From Mogibacterium diversum (lineage in GTDB: Bacteria > Bacillota > Clostridia > Peptostreptococcales > Anaerovoracaceae), in NCBI RefSeq assembly GCF_002998925.1, contig NZ_CP027228.1:124001-188000 (forward strand): a DNA stretch of 64,000 nt, read 5' to 3'. The notes beneath the pieces were generated by a model that was given only the letters and a program-made list of their open reading frames with translations, was not told the DNA's origin and did no database searches. This document shows positions 25,433 to 34,456 of this stretch, piece by piece (the first letter of the stretch is position 1; every line of letters starts with the position of its first letter). The translations under genes and the position numbers were made by a program.

Positions 25433-25470
25433 TGTCACGCATCTATATTGATACTATATATAGAAAAAAA

Positions 25471-25505
25471 GCCTCAGAAATCTCGAGAGAGAGGACTGGG
25501 GCTCT
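25471..25505 (+). terminator. terminator after the Mrp gene
   Basis: GCCTCAG pairs with CTGGGGC (one U-G) and an inner TCTC/GAGA stem extends the hairpin. TCTTTATTT follows. Confidence 0.65.
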
Positions 25506-25555
25506 TTATTTGCCTAGATACTTTGTTTAATATATTGAGATTAGAGATTAATATA

Positions 25556-25583
25556 TTGACACTGTAGTTAATGTGATTATAAT
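25556..25583 (+). promoter_or_regulatory. promoter of the regulator-potABCD operon
   Basis: A perfect TTGACA (25556-25561) and TATAAT (25578-25583) are 16 bases apart. The leader to the first gene would be about 110 bases and AT-rich, with no clear riboswitch; the GTTTAC/AAAC sequences near 25590-25610 could be an operator. Confidence 0.8.
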
Positions 25584-25703
25584 AGTGATGTTGGTTTACA
25601 AATACTAAACTAATTATTTATTATAATGCATGGCAGTAAATAATATTACAAGCATTTTTATGTGGATATACTGCAAATACAAAGCATTTAGATTGGACGA
25701 TAG

Positions 25704-26237
25704 ATGGAAATCGGAGAGAAAATTAAAGAGCTTAGAATAGAACGGGGACTCACTCAGGAGGAACTCGCAGATAGAGCAGAACTATCGAAAGGGTTTATTT
25801 CACAGGTAGAGAGAGATCTGACCTCTCCATCGATTGCGACACTAGAGGACATCGTTATATCTCTTGGCACAGACCTCACGTCATTCTTCTCAGAGAAGGA
25901 GAGACCGCAGGTCGTATTTAACAGAGAGGATTACTTCGTTAAGGAAGATGAACGACATAAGAGTACTATAGAATGGATTGTTCCAAATGCTCAAAAGAAC
26001 AACATGGAACCCATAAGAGTGACCATAGGTACTGGCGGCACAACGATACCTGATAACCCTCATGAAGGCGAGGAATTCGGATACGTCATCAAAGGTAGTA
26101 TAGATGTACATATAGGTAGTGATGCATATCATGTGGGAAAGGGCGAGTCGTTCTATATATACCCAGAGCAAGAGCATTATATAAGCTCTGGCAAGGGTGC
26201 TGAGATTATATGGGTGAGTTCGCCACCTAGTTTCTAG
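25704..26237 (+). CDS. XRE-family regulator with cupin domain
   Basis: The 177-residue protein has an N-terminal helix-turn-helix (KIKELRIERGLTQEELADRAE, about residues 7-60; first 20 residues cited) and a C-terminal cupin barrel (about 105-172, with PHEGEEFGYVIKG). This PuuR-like layout is typical for regulators of polyamine and amino-acid genes. It precedes potABCD by 44 bases on the same strand, so it probably senses polyamines and controls this operon and its own promoter. The ribosome site is weak. Confidence 0.88.
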   Translation: MEIGEKIKELRIERGLTQEELADRAELSKGFISQVERDLTSPSIATLEDIVISLGTDLTSFFSEKERPQVVFNREDYFVKEDERHKSTIEWIVPNAQKNNMEPIRVTIGTGGTTIPDNPHEGEEFGYVIKGSIDVHIGSDAYHVGKGESFYIYPEQEHYISSGKGAEIIWVSSPPSF

Positions 26238-26281
26238 AACTATAGGATAATGCTTTACGACAGCAAAATTGGAGGAAGATT

Positions 26282-27367
26282 TTGAACGAGTTAATCAGAC
26301 TTGACAACATAGGGAAGAGCTACGGTGACCACGAGGTGCTAAGCGATATCTCGCTCTCAATCAGGGAGAACGAATTTGTAACGCTGCTAGGACCATCGGG
26401 ATGTGGCAAGACCACGACCCTGCGTATCATCGGAGGATTTGAGACTCCTGATATAGGGAAAGTAATTTTTGACGGCAAGGATATAACCAATGTCCCACCG
26501 AATCAGCGTAATGTAAATACAGTATTTCAGAACTACGCGTTGTTCCCGCATATGACAGTGCAGGAGAACATCGCTTTTGGACTGCGTGTAAGCGGTAAAT
26601 CCGAACAGTACATAAAGGATAAAATCGCATACGGACTTAAGCTCGTTAATCTCGACGGTTATGGAAATAGAAGAGTCGACAAGATGTCAGGTGGTCAGCA
26701 GCAGAGGGTTGCAATGGCACGTGCGATAGTTAATGAACCTAGAGTTCTGCTACTAGATGAGCCACTTGGGGCTCTTGATCTTAAGCTCAGACAGGAGATG
26801 CAGTACGAACTCGTTAGACTCAAGAAAGAGTTAGGCATTACATTTATATTCGTTACTCATGATCAGGAAGAAGCCCTGACGATGTCAGACACTGTCATCG
26901 TCATGAACAATGGCTACATTCAGCAGATGGGAACACCTGAAGAGATTTATAATGAGCCTGAAAATGCTTTTGTAGCAGACTTCATCGGAGATAGCAATAT
27001 CGTCGATGCCAAGATGGTGGATGATAAGCTCGTTGAGATAGACGGGCATGTATTTAAATGTATTGATGGCAGGGAAAATGGATTTAATGTCGGTCAGCCT
27101 GTCGATGCGGTAATTAGACCCGAGGATATAGAGATTCGCGAGTATGGAGAAGGCATCATGAACGGCAAGATTATCAGCAAGCTGTTCATCGGAGTTCACT
27201 ACGAGATGCTCGTGCAGAGTGAGGATGGTAAGGTGGAGTGGCTACTCCAGAATTATGATTCTCATGAAGTTGGTGAGACGATAGGTATGTATGTAAGACC
27301 TGAAAACATTCAGATCATGCACAAGCCTACATCAGAGGACGAGGAGGCACAGGAAGTTGATATCTAA
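26282..27367 (+). CDS. potA: spermidine/putrescine ABC transporter, ATPase
   Basis: TTG 26282 follows GGAGGAAGAT. The 361-residue ATPase has Walker A GPSGCGKTTTL (about residue 37), the signature MSGGQQQRVAMARA (about 137), Walker B LLLDEPLGAL and a TOBE domain at the C-terminus (about 280-350). It energises polyamine import together with the two permeases and the binding protein encoded directly downstream. The reading frame overlaps the start of potB by 11 bases. Confidence 0.95.
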   Translation: MNELIRLDNIGKSYGDHEVLSDISLSIRENEFVTLLGPSGCGKTTTLRIIGGFETPDIGKVIFDGKDITNVPPNQRNVNTVFQNYALFPHMTVQENIAFGLRVSGKSEQYIKDKIAYGLKLVNLDGYGNRRVDKMSGGQQQRVAMARAIVNEPRVLLLDEPLGALDLKLRQEMQYELVRLKKELGITFIFVTHDQEEALTMSDTVIVMNNGYIQQMGTPEEIYNEPENAFVADFIGDSNIVDAKMVDDKLVEIDGHVFKCIDGRENGFNVGQPVDAVIRPEDIEIREYGEGIMNGKIISKLFIGVHYEMLVQSEDGKVEWLLQNYDSHEVGETIGMYVRPENIQIMHKPTSEDEEAQEVDI

Positions 27368-28172
27368 AAAAGGATATACAGCACCTTTCGTCATCTGGAT
27401 AATCGCAGGGACTATAATCCCGATTTTGACAATTGCGTATTACGGAATAACCGATAGAAACGGTGCCTTTACATTTGAAAATATCACGGCGATGTTTAAT
27501 TCGCAGCACCTTGAGGCGCTCGGCATGTCTCTGCTGCTCTCAGTTGTGAGCACGTTGGTATGTCTTGTGCTGGCTTTTCCTATGGCTTTAATTTTGAGGG
27601 AAAGCAGGTTCGGCAAGCAAGGTTTTATGATATTTGTCTTTATACTTCCTATGTGGATGAATTTCCTGCTCAGAACTATGGCATGGCAAGTTCTCCTCGA
27701 GAGACAGGGAGTGATCAATTCTGTGCTCGCATCCATAGGACTAAATAGACAGGAGATGATGGGAACACCTGGAGCAGTGGTGCTCGGTATGGTATACGAC
27801 TTCCTGCCATTTATGGTGCTTCCTATTTATAACGTCGTATCCAAGATCGATAACCGCCTGATTGAGGCAGCATATGACCTTGGAGCAGGCAAATTCTATG
27901 TGTTCAGAAGAGTTATCTTCCCGCTAAGTATCCCTGGAATTGCAAGTGGAGTGACTATGGTCTTTATCCCAGCACTCACTACATTCGTAATATCTAACAT
28001 GCTTGGAGGTGGCAAGGTTAATCTGATTGGAAATATTATCGAACAGGAATTCACTGTGAACTCAAACTGGTATCTAGGCTCTGGACTTTCACTAGTTATG
28101 ATGGTATTTATCATCGTCAGCATGCTTATAGTCCAGAAGTTTGGCGATGGAGAGGAGGATCATTTATTATGA
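27357..28172 (+). CDS. potB: polyamine ABC transporter permease PotB
   Basis: TTG 27357 lies inside the end of potA, eight bases after GAGGAGGC. The 271-residue protein has six membrane helices and the EAA loop (LIEAAYDLGAGKFYVFRRVI, about residue 172) that contacts the ATPase. The N-terminal helix starts immediately, as in PotB of Gram-positive bacteria. It is translationally coupled to potA and potC. Confidence 0.93.
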   Translation: MISKKGYTAPFVIWIIAGTIIPILTIAYYGITDRNGAFTFENITAMFNSQHLEALGMSLLLSVVSTLVCLVLAFPMALILRESRFGKQGFMIFVFILPMWMNFLLRTMAWQVLLERQGVINSVLASIGLNRQEMMGTPGAVVLGMVYDFLPFMVLPIYNVVSKIDNRLIEAAYDLGAGKFYVFRRVIFPLSIPGIASGVTMVFIPALTTFVISNMLGGGKVNLIGNIIEQEFTVNSNWYLGSGLSLVMMVFIIVSMLIVQKFGDGEEDHLL

Positions 28173-28945
28173 AGAAATTCTTCGGAAATATGTATTTGAT
28201 AATAATAATGCTCTTCCTGTATCTGCCGATTCTAACGCTCATATTCCTATCATTCAACGAGAGCCGTTCGATGTCGGTTTTTACGAGATTTTCGCTGAAG
28301 TGGTACCAGGAGATGTTTCACAGCAGACTCATACTTGGAGCTATTGTAAATACATTTTCGATAGCTATCTTAGCTTCACTTATCGCAACTGTAATCGGTA
28401 CTTTGGCAGTGCTCGGAATTGAGTCGCTAAGACCTGGTGCGCAGCAGACTCTCCTAGCAGTGAACAACATACCTATGCTTAACGCTGATATCGTAACTGG
28501 TATCTCGCTGATGCTATCGTTTCTGCTATTTGGAGTATCGCTAGGCTATATGACTATACTATTCTCACATGTTACGTTTTGTATACCGTACGTGATACTT
28601 TCAGTACGGCCGAGACTTAACAAGAGGACGGATACCCTTTTTGAAGCTGCGATGGACCTAGGGGCTTCACGTCCATATGCTTTTAGAAAGGTCGTTCTTC
28701 CTGAACTCATGCCGGGAATAATGTCTGGTGCGCTTCTTTCGTTTACGATGTCAGTAGATGACTTCGTAGTTACACACTTTACCAGGGGTGCAGGCATCAA
28801 TACTATATCGACACTCATATATAGCGAGGTAAAGATCGGAATCAGACCATCGCTATATGCGCTATCTACGATAATATTTCTGATAGCTCTAGTAGCATTA
28901 TTGATCGTCAACGTGAATAGGGATAAGGAGCCAAAAAGGGCATGA
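28169..28945 (+). CDS. potC: polyamine ABC transporter permease PotC
   Basis: The 258-residue permease has six membrane helices and an EAA loop (LFEAAMDLGASRPYAFRKVV, about 155). It overlaps the stop of potB by four bases (ATGA) and is followed by potD with another four-base overlap. It forms the channel with PotB. Confidence 0.93.
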   Translation: MKKFFGNMYLIIIMLFLYLPILTLIFLSFNESRSMSVFTRFSLKWYQEMFHSRLILGAIVNTFSIAILASLIATVIGTLAVLGIESLRPGAQQTLLAVNNIPMLNADIVTGISLMLSFLLFGVSLGYMTILFSHVTFCIPYVILSVRPRLNKRTDTLFEAAMDLGASRPYAFRKVVLPELMPGIMSGALLSFTMSVDDFVVTHFTRGAGINTISTLIYSEVKIGIRPSLYALSTIIFLIALVALLIVNVNRDKEPKRA

Positions 28946-29988
28946 AGAAATTGATAATGGGTTCTCTACTACTACTGCTACTTCTTACAATGACAGGATG
29001 TAGAAGTGGCGAAAATGGAGAAGTTTATGTATACAGCTATGGAGATTACTACGACCCGGAGGTTGTTGCGGATTTCGAAGCTGATACTGGAATAAGAGTA
29101 ATTCAGGATACATATGATACTGCAGAGGAGATGTACCCTATAATAAAGAATGGTTCTGCGAACTATGATGTAGTGTGCACGTCCGATTATATGATAAGCA
29201 AGATGAAGGGCGAGAATCTGCTGCAGAAATTGGACAAAAAGAATATTAGAAACATTAAAAATCTTGATGAGGACTACATGAGAAAAGCCGAGGAGTATGA
29301 TCCAGGCAATGAATATTCTGTTCCATATCTGGTCGGAGTATCAGGGATTCTATACAATAAGAAGATGGTGAAGGGTAAGAAGATAGACTCGTGGAACGCA
29401 CTATGGGACCCTGATTTTAAGAATAACATAGTCATGCAGGATAGTGTGCGCGATGCCTTTGCAATCTCGCTCCTAAGACTTGGCTATTCACCTAACACCA
29501 CAAATCCTAAAGAAATCGAAGAGGCGAAGAACGCACTTAAGGAGCAGAAGAAGCTAGTATATAAATACGCAAATGATTCGGCTAGAGATCTGCTAGCCGA
29601 TAAATCAGCTGCAATTGGTGTTGTGTGGAATGGTGAATACAACTACACGCACGATCTCAATAAAGATATTGAGTTTGTAGTTCCGAAGGAGGGATCGGAG
29701 TTCTTCATCGACTCTTGGGTTGTGCCTAAGAGTGCCCGCAATAAGCGAAATGCAGAAAGATTCATAAACTACATGTGCAAAGCGAAAGTAGCGAAGCGCA
29801 ATTTTGACTATTTATATTATACGACTCCGAATACTGCAGCGATCAAAATGATTCCTTCAAAATACGTTTCTAATCCAGCGCTATTTCCTAGCAAGGAGAC
29901 GATTGCTCGCTGTACGCTGCTAAGGAATCTCGACCCTGATACGACTAAGCTATATGGCGATAGCTGGAAGGAAGTAAAGTCAAAATAG
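28942..29988 (+). CDS. potD: polyamine-binding lipoprotein PotD
   Basis: The 348-residue product has a leucine-rich signal peptide with lipobox MTGC (C20), then a periplasmic-binding-protein fold starting VYVYSYGDYYDPEVVADFE. In the family this protein captures spermidine or putrescine and hands it to PotBC. Later motifs include VPYLVGVSGILYNKK (about 125) and SAAIGVVWNGEY (about 225). It is the last of the four transporter genes, followed after 25 bases by a LysR regulator. Confidence 0.94.
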   Translation: MKKLIMGSLLLLLLLTMTGCRSGENGEVYVYSYGDYYDPEVVADFEADTGIRVIQDTYDTAEEMYPIIKNGSANYDVVCTSDYMISKMKGENLLQKLDKKNIRNIKNLDEDYMRKAEEYDPGNEYSVPYLVGVSGILYNKKMVKGKKIDSWNALWDPDFKNNIVMQDSVRDAFAISLLRLGYSPNTTNPKEIEEAKNALKEQKKLVYKYANDSARDLLADKSAAIGVVWNGEYNYTHDLNKDIEFVVPKEGSEFFIDSWVVPKSARNKRNAERFINYMCKAKVAKRNFDYLYYTTPNTAAIKMIPSKYVSNPALFPSKETIARCTLLRNLDPDTTKLYGDSWKEVKSK

Positions 29989-30013
29989 GATATACATAAA
30001 GCGGAGATAGACT

Positions 30014-30886
30014 ATGAACGATAGACAGATAAAAGCTTTTGTAGAAGCAGCTCGGCTTCTTAATTTCACAAAGGCCGCTGAAAAGCTCTATGTGCCACAA
30101 TCTCAAGTCAGTCGTGCGATTAAGGGACTCGAGGATGAGCTAGGGGTGATATTATTTGACAGGGAAAACTCTAGAAGTATTAAGTTATCACTCGCTGGTG
30201 AGAAATACTATAGTCTTTTTAAGAGGTTCGATGCTGAACTTGCCAAAACTAGAGAATCGCTTAGGGACGAGACGCATGAGCTGAGGCTCGGATACAATAT
30301 CGGGTGGAATATATCACATTTTCTCCCACAAGTAATAGATAAATGCCGTAAGACATACGATGACTTCTCGGTTAGAATTGAATGCCTTAGCTTTGAGGCA
30401 CTCATGAACAAGCTTCAGTCAGGACAGCTAGATGCAGTGTTGTCACTAGATGATTATATGCAGGGCACTTCGGAATTGGGAATTGAATATGAAGTCGTGA
30501 CCGAAGTTGATCGGTCTATAATCTATTCACATAAACTTCTAGATAGGAAGGTGAATAGTCCAAAGGAGTTAAAGGGTGCAAAGATGTTTGTCGCCGAAGA
30601 TCCAAAGCTGCGTGAAATTATCTCGCTCATAGGATTTAATCTTAGACCGTACAACTTTATACCAGAGATTGAAGTGGTTCCTAATCTTGAGTCGATGTTT
30701 GCAAATGTGCAAAATGCAAGAGGCATCATACTGGCAGACGAATGGGTATCTGTTGGAGGTGGAACGGAAATTCACTCGATTGGGATAAGTAGCAAAGCGA
30801 ATGTCGCTTTGGCTTGGCACGAAAATGCACCGAACAGAGAGGTTAAATTATTTAAAGAAGAGCTTAAGCTACACTTCAAAGGCTAG
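30014..30886 (+). CDS. LysR-family transcriptional regulator
   Basis: The 290-residue protein has an N-terminal winged helix-turn-helix (FTKAAEKLYVPQSQVSRAIK, about residues 18-37) and an effector-binding domain. GGAG precedes the ATG. It lies 25 bases after potD and ahead of the LVIVD/C_GCxxG/TDT cluster, from which it is separated by a terminator. It could serve either group; the effector is not predictable. Confidence 0.85.
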   Translation: MNDRQIKAFVEAARLLNFTKAAEKLYVPQSQVSRAIKGLEDELGVILFDRENSRSIKLSLAGEKYYSLFKRFDAELAKTRESLRDETHELRLGYNIGWNISHFLPQVIDKCRKTYDDFSVRIECLSFEALMNKLQSGQLDAVLSLDDYMQGTSELGIEYEVVTEVDRSIIYSHKLLDRKVNSPKELKGAKMFVAEDPKLREIISLIGFNLRPYNFIPEIEVVPNLESMFANVQNARGIILADEWVSVGGGTEIHSIGISSKANVALAWHENAPNREVKLFKEELKLHFKG

Positions 30887-30925
30887 ATAGTCGTAGAGCA
30901 TGAATAACAAAAGTGTTGAAGAATG

Positions 30926-30969
30926 ATAGGTATCAATGCAAAATGCGCATTGATACCTATTCGTTTTTT
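30926..30969 (+). terminator. strong terminator after the LysR gene
   Basis: A perfect 14-bp stem (ATAGGTATCAATGC with GCATTGATACCTAT) is followed by TCGTTTTTT. Confidence 0.92.
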
Positions 30970-31058
30970 GTGGGTTCTAATAGGGCTATTTAAGTGATAG
31001 TCTATAGTCATCAATTAGTTAAGTATGAGATTTATATATAAAATATAAGGAGGGTAAC

Positions 31059-32408
31059 ATGTCTAGAAGAGAAGAGATGCTTTTTAAAAACACTGAGTTC
31101 GTCGGTTATTCAGATCTGAATAAGAAACCGGGTTTTCAGATGGGAATGCATCGTACGAAGGATGGCAGATATTATCTTTATACCGCTTGTTTCCGCGACA
31201 ACGGGTTTAATATCGTCGATGTTACAGATCCTGCAAATCCAGTTGCAAAGTGGGTTGAGGGAGATTGGGTAGGTGAAGTTCACGATGGACAGAGCCTCGC
31301 TAAGCTGCAGGTAGCTGATGGCAAATTGATCGCTTGCTATGGTGGTACTATGAGAGTTCTACATGGCACTCACGAGCAACCATATTGGGGTGGGTTCAAG
31401 ATTTACGACATAGAGGCAGATCCTTTAAATCCTAAGCTGCTCGGACAGTTTGAGTGCGAAGATGGTCCTGGAGTTCATCGTAGCTTCTATAATGGTGGAG
31501 ACTACGCATATATTATGGGCAGTAAACGCAACTTCAGAGGGTATATCCTAAGAATTGTAGACATCTCGGATCCAACTAATCCGACAGAAGTAGGAAGCTG
31601 GTGGGCAGATGGACAGTATCTCGGTAACAAGAAGGCATCTGACATGCCGGAGGTTGGGACTGAGCCATTTATGAAGCTCCCTAATGGACATGCAATAACG
31701 GTAAAAGATGATGTCGTATATGCAGCTTTTCCTAATGTAGGATTTTGCATGATCGATGTACACGACAAGAGTAGACCTAGACTTCTTGGAAACGTCTCTC
31801 TAAATCCTCCATTCAGTAACGGTCAGTCGGGAGCAGCTGTGCATACAGCAATGCCTCTTGGGGATAGACCATTTGCCATTGTTACCACAGAAGGCGAGAG
31901 AACATGGTACTTCGATAACAATAGAGAAGAAGGAATGTTCCATAAGATTACTAGTCAGCCTATGAACATCATTGGAATGATTGAGACATCTGATAAAGAG
32001 AACCCAGCACTCATCTCTGTATTTCCATACCCAGAGGTACCAGAAGCGTATAAGAAGTGTCACGGAGAGAACTTCAACATCATCGATGGTCAGAGGGTGG
32101 TATTTGGACCACATAATATGTTCGATGCGTTCGGACAGGACTGCCTCGAGAGCAGAGATGACAGAGTGTATAACTGTCACTTCCAAGCGGGTCTTCGTAT
32201 TTATGATGTTTCAGATCCGTTCGTACCAAAGGAGATTGCCTACTTCATGCCACCAGATCCAGAAGGTACTTGGTTTGATATCGATGAAGGTACGCTATTC
32301 CCTGGACCACATGTTGGACATGCTGAGGACTGCATAGTAGATGATAGAGGGTACATCTACGTGGATACATATCAGGATGGACTCTACATCGTTCGCTGCA
32401 CAGTATAG
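31059..32408 (+). CDS. LVIVD-repeat protein, probable beta-propeller
   Basis: The 449-residue soluble protein has no signal peptide. It contains LVIVD-type repeats: FNIVDVTDPANP (about 50), FKIYDIEADPLNP (about 112), LRIVDISDPTNP (about 165), FCMIDVHDKSRP (about 228), LRIYDVSDPFVP (about 383). Such repeats form a beta-propeller. GGAGGGTAAC precedes the ATG. The function of cytoplasmic LVIVD proteins is not established. It is followed, after a terminator, by a C_GCxxG_C_C protein and a TDT transporter. Confidence 0.8.
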   Translation: MSRREEMLFKNTEFVGYSDLNKKPGFQMGMHRTKDGRYYLYTACFRDNGFNIVDVTDPANPVAKWVEGDWVGEVHDGQSLAKLQVADGKLIACYGGTMRVLHGTHEQPYWGGFKIYDIEADPLNPKLLGQFECEDGPGVHRSFYNGGDYAYIMGSKRNFRGYILRIVDISDPTNPTEVGSWWADGQYLGNKKASDMPEVGTEPFMKLPNGHAITVKDDVVYAAFPNVGFCMIDVHDKSRPRLLGNVSLNPPFSNGQSGAAVHTAMPLGDRPFAIVTTEGERTWYFDNNREEGMFHKITSQPMNIIGMIETSDKENPALISVFPYPEVPEAYKKCHGENFNIIDGQRVVFGPHNMFDAFGQDCLESRDDRVYNCHFQAGLRIYDVSDPFVPKEIAYFMPPDPEGTWFDIDEGTLFPGPHVGHAEDCIVDDRGYIYVDTYQDGLYIVRCTV

Positions 32409-32463
32409 ATATAGCTTCTATGATATTACCTTTGTAAATATCAATAATATGTCACTAAACTTT

Positions 32464-32496
32464 GGCGACTTCCACTATTAGGAGGTCGCTATTTTT
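32464..32496 (+). terminator. terminator after the LVIVD gene
   Basis: GGCGACTTCC pairs with GGAGGTCGCT (10 bp, two wobbles) followed by ATTTTTG. Confidence 0.75.
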
Positions 32497-32690
32497 GTTA
32501 CTTTTCTTTGATAAAGTGTCCAAAATAAAAAGGTATTGATTATTCTTATTTTAACCCCAATAAATCAAAGCAATTATTGAAGTTGTTAATATATATAAAA
32601 ATTTTTAGGTATTTAGAGTATTGTTTGTTACAATAGTCAAGAATGTATCACAAGGATGATACGTTTGAAGGTATGATTGGAGGTAACAAA

Positions 32691-33233
32691 ATGAAAGTAA
32701 ATGCAAAATCTATCGATTTAGCGAAGGTACAGGCTGAGGCTGAAGAGTCATATCGCAAGGGATTCTTCTGCTGTGAGGCAGTTATGGAAGTTATTATGGA
32801 TAACTTTGAGCTAGATGTTCCACATGAGATTATCAAGATGGCATCTGGTATGGCAATCGGTGTTGGTAAATCTGGATGTATCTGCGGTGCTCTCAACGGT
32901 GGGGTGCTGGCAATAAGCATGTTCTTCGGTAGAGATGAGCAAAGGGGGCCTAAGGATCCAGAGGTTGTAAAATGTATGAGCATGACAAATGAACTTCACG
33001 ACTGGTTTAGAGAGAATAATACAAAGAAGGCAGCATGTTGCCGTGTTCTTACAAGAGAATTTGATATGAGCCAGGGTGGTCATAAGTCGCAGTGTATCTA
33101 CTATACAGGAATGTGTGCTGCAAAGGCCGCAGAAATACTCGCTCGTGAACTCGGGATCGAGACTACTGGGGAAATCAAAGTCCTTTCTCATGACGACTAT
33201 CTCAAGACTAGAACTACGCCACTTGAAGCTTAA
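32691..33233 (+). CDS. C_GCxxG_C_C family protein
   Basis: ATG 32691 follows GGAGGTAAC; upstream ATGs at 32643 and 32673 lack such a site. The 180-residue product shows the family pattern: YRKGFFCCEAV (about 20), MAIGVGKSGCICGALNGG (about 55-73, the GCxxG), then ACCRVLTREF (about 115) and CIYYTGMCAAKAAEIL (about 140). The conserved cysteines suggest a metal or redox cofactor. Relatives are often encoded beside transporters and redox enzymes in anaerobes; activity is unknown. Confidence 0.85.
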   Translation: MKVNAKSIDLAKVQAEAEESYRKGFFCCEAVMEVIMDNFELDVPHEIIKMASGMAIGVGKSGCICGALNGGVLAISMFFGRDEQRGPKDPEVVKCMSMTNELHDWFRENNTKKAACCRVLTREFDMSQGGHKSQCIYYTGMCAAKAAEILARELGIETTGEIKVLSHDDYLKTRTTPLEA

Positions 33234-33266
33234 AAATTGTTTTTGTAGAGAACGGAGAATGTGATT

Positions 33267-34187
33267 ATGATTAAGAAAGTACCTTTTCCCATATGTGGTG
33301 TGATGCTTGGAACAGCTGCCCTCGGAAATCTACTACAGAGTTATTCGGAGACGGTTCGAAATATCTGTGGGATCTTGGCGGCATTTTTGCTGGTTTTAAT
33401 ACTGTTAAAGCTCGTAAAATATCCGAGTACAATAAAAGAAGATTTGGATACTCCTGTAATGGCTGGAGTAGCAGCAACTTTTCCAATGGCACTGATGATA
33501 CTCAGTACCTACGTTAAACCATTTATAGGGCAAGGCGCATACTTTGTCTGGATATTCGCTATAGTATTACATGTCATATTAATCGTGTATTTCACAGCGA
33601 AGTTCTTGCTAAAATATGACCAGAAGAAGGTCTTCACGACTTGGTTCATCGTATATGTAGGAATTGCAGTTGCAGGAGTAACTGCACCTGCGTATGGAAA
33701 GACTGGATTTGGAGCAGCGACATTTTGGTTCGGCCTGATTACACTGATCCCACTTCTTGTAATAGTTATCAAGAGGTATGCAGTGCATCCGCTGCCAGAA
33801 CCGGTAAAACCACTTAGTGGGATATTTGCGGCCCCTATGAGCCTTTGCATCGCAGCATATATTCAATCGGTTCAAGTGAAGAACTTTACGCTGCTTATGG
33901 CGATGTTCGTAGTCGCAACAGTACTGTATGTATATTCTCTAGTTGTCTCTCTTGGATTGCTGAAGAAGTTCTATCCGAGCTTTGCGGGTTTCACATTCCC
34001 TTTTGTAATCAGTGCGATTGCTACTAAGCAGACGATGGCATGTTCTGCTCTCATGGGGCATCCACTTCCATGGCTAAGCAACATAGTTCTAGCAGAGACA
34101 GTAATAGCAACGGCGTTCGTAGCATTTGTGTATGTTAAGTATATGGTGTTTATATTTGCTGGGAATGCAGGTCATGAAGGTAAATAA
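33267..34187 (+). CDS. TDT-family (TehA/SLAC1-like) transporter
   Basis: ATG 33267 is placed eight bases after ACGGAGA; GTG 33261 is too close to it. The 306-residue protein has ten likely membrane helices with the fivefold helix-pair pattern of SLAC1/TehA channels (FPICGVMLGTAALGN near the start). Family members move tellurite, C4-dicarboxylates, sulfite or small anions. It follows the C_GCxxG_C_C gene by about 30 bases and is probably co-transcribed with it; the substrate cannot be read from sequence. Confidence 0.85.
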   Translation: MIKKVPFPICGVMLGTAALGNLLQSYSETVRNICGILAAFLLVLILLKLVKYPSTIKEDLDTPVMAGVAATFPMALMILSTYVKPFIGQGAYFVWIFAIVLHVILIVYFTAKFLLKYDQKKVFTTWFIVYVGIAVAGVTAPAYGKTGFGAATFWFGLITLIPLLVIVIKRYAVHPLPEPVKPLSGIFAAPMSLCIAAYIQSVQVKNFTLLMAMFVVATVLYVYSLVVSLGLLKKFYPSFAGFTFPFVISAIATKQTMACSALMGHPLPWLSNIVLAETVIATAFVAFVYVKYMVFIFAGNAGHEGK

Positions 34188-34270
34188 CGTAGATGAATCA
34201 ATAAGCGGAAATGCCCGCCAGAAGGTAAGGAAATAATCTTCTAAAAGAATCCTTTGAGATGAATATTAAT

Positions 34271-34300
34271 AGACCGCGGCATATGCCGAGGTCTATTTTA
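34271..34300 (+). terminator. terminator before the heat-shock operon
   Basis: AGACC-g-CGGC pairs with GCCG-a-GGTCT around ATAT and runs into ATTTTA. Confidence 0.75.
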
Positions 34301-34360
34301 GTGTGAACATATACTGATGTGCACTTCACGAAAAAAACATATAGTATTTCATTTTATATG

Positions 34361-34389
34361 TTGACACATGGGGGCTGTGATAGTAGACT
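34361..34389 (+). promoter_or_regulatory. hrcA operon promoter
   Basis: A perfect TTGACA (34361-34366) and TAGACT (34384-34389) are 17 bases apart. The expected start, near 34397-34400, falls at the left edge of the CIRCE element. Confidence 0.75.
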
Positions 34390-34400
34390 ATGTGTAGTGA

Positions 34401-34427
34401 TTAGCACTCCATATTGATGAGTGCTAA
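34401..34427. promoter_or_regulatory. CIRCE operator (HrcA binding site)
   Basis: TTAGCACTC-N9-GAGTGCTAA is a perfect match to the consensus. It lies between the promoter and hrcA, so HrcA represses its own operon when chaperone levels suffice. Confidence 0.97.
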
Positions 34428-34456
34428 CAGAAAATTTGAGGACAGGAGGGAGAGCA

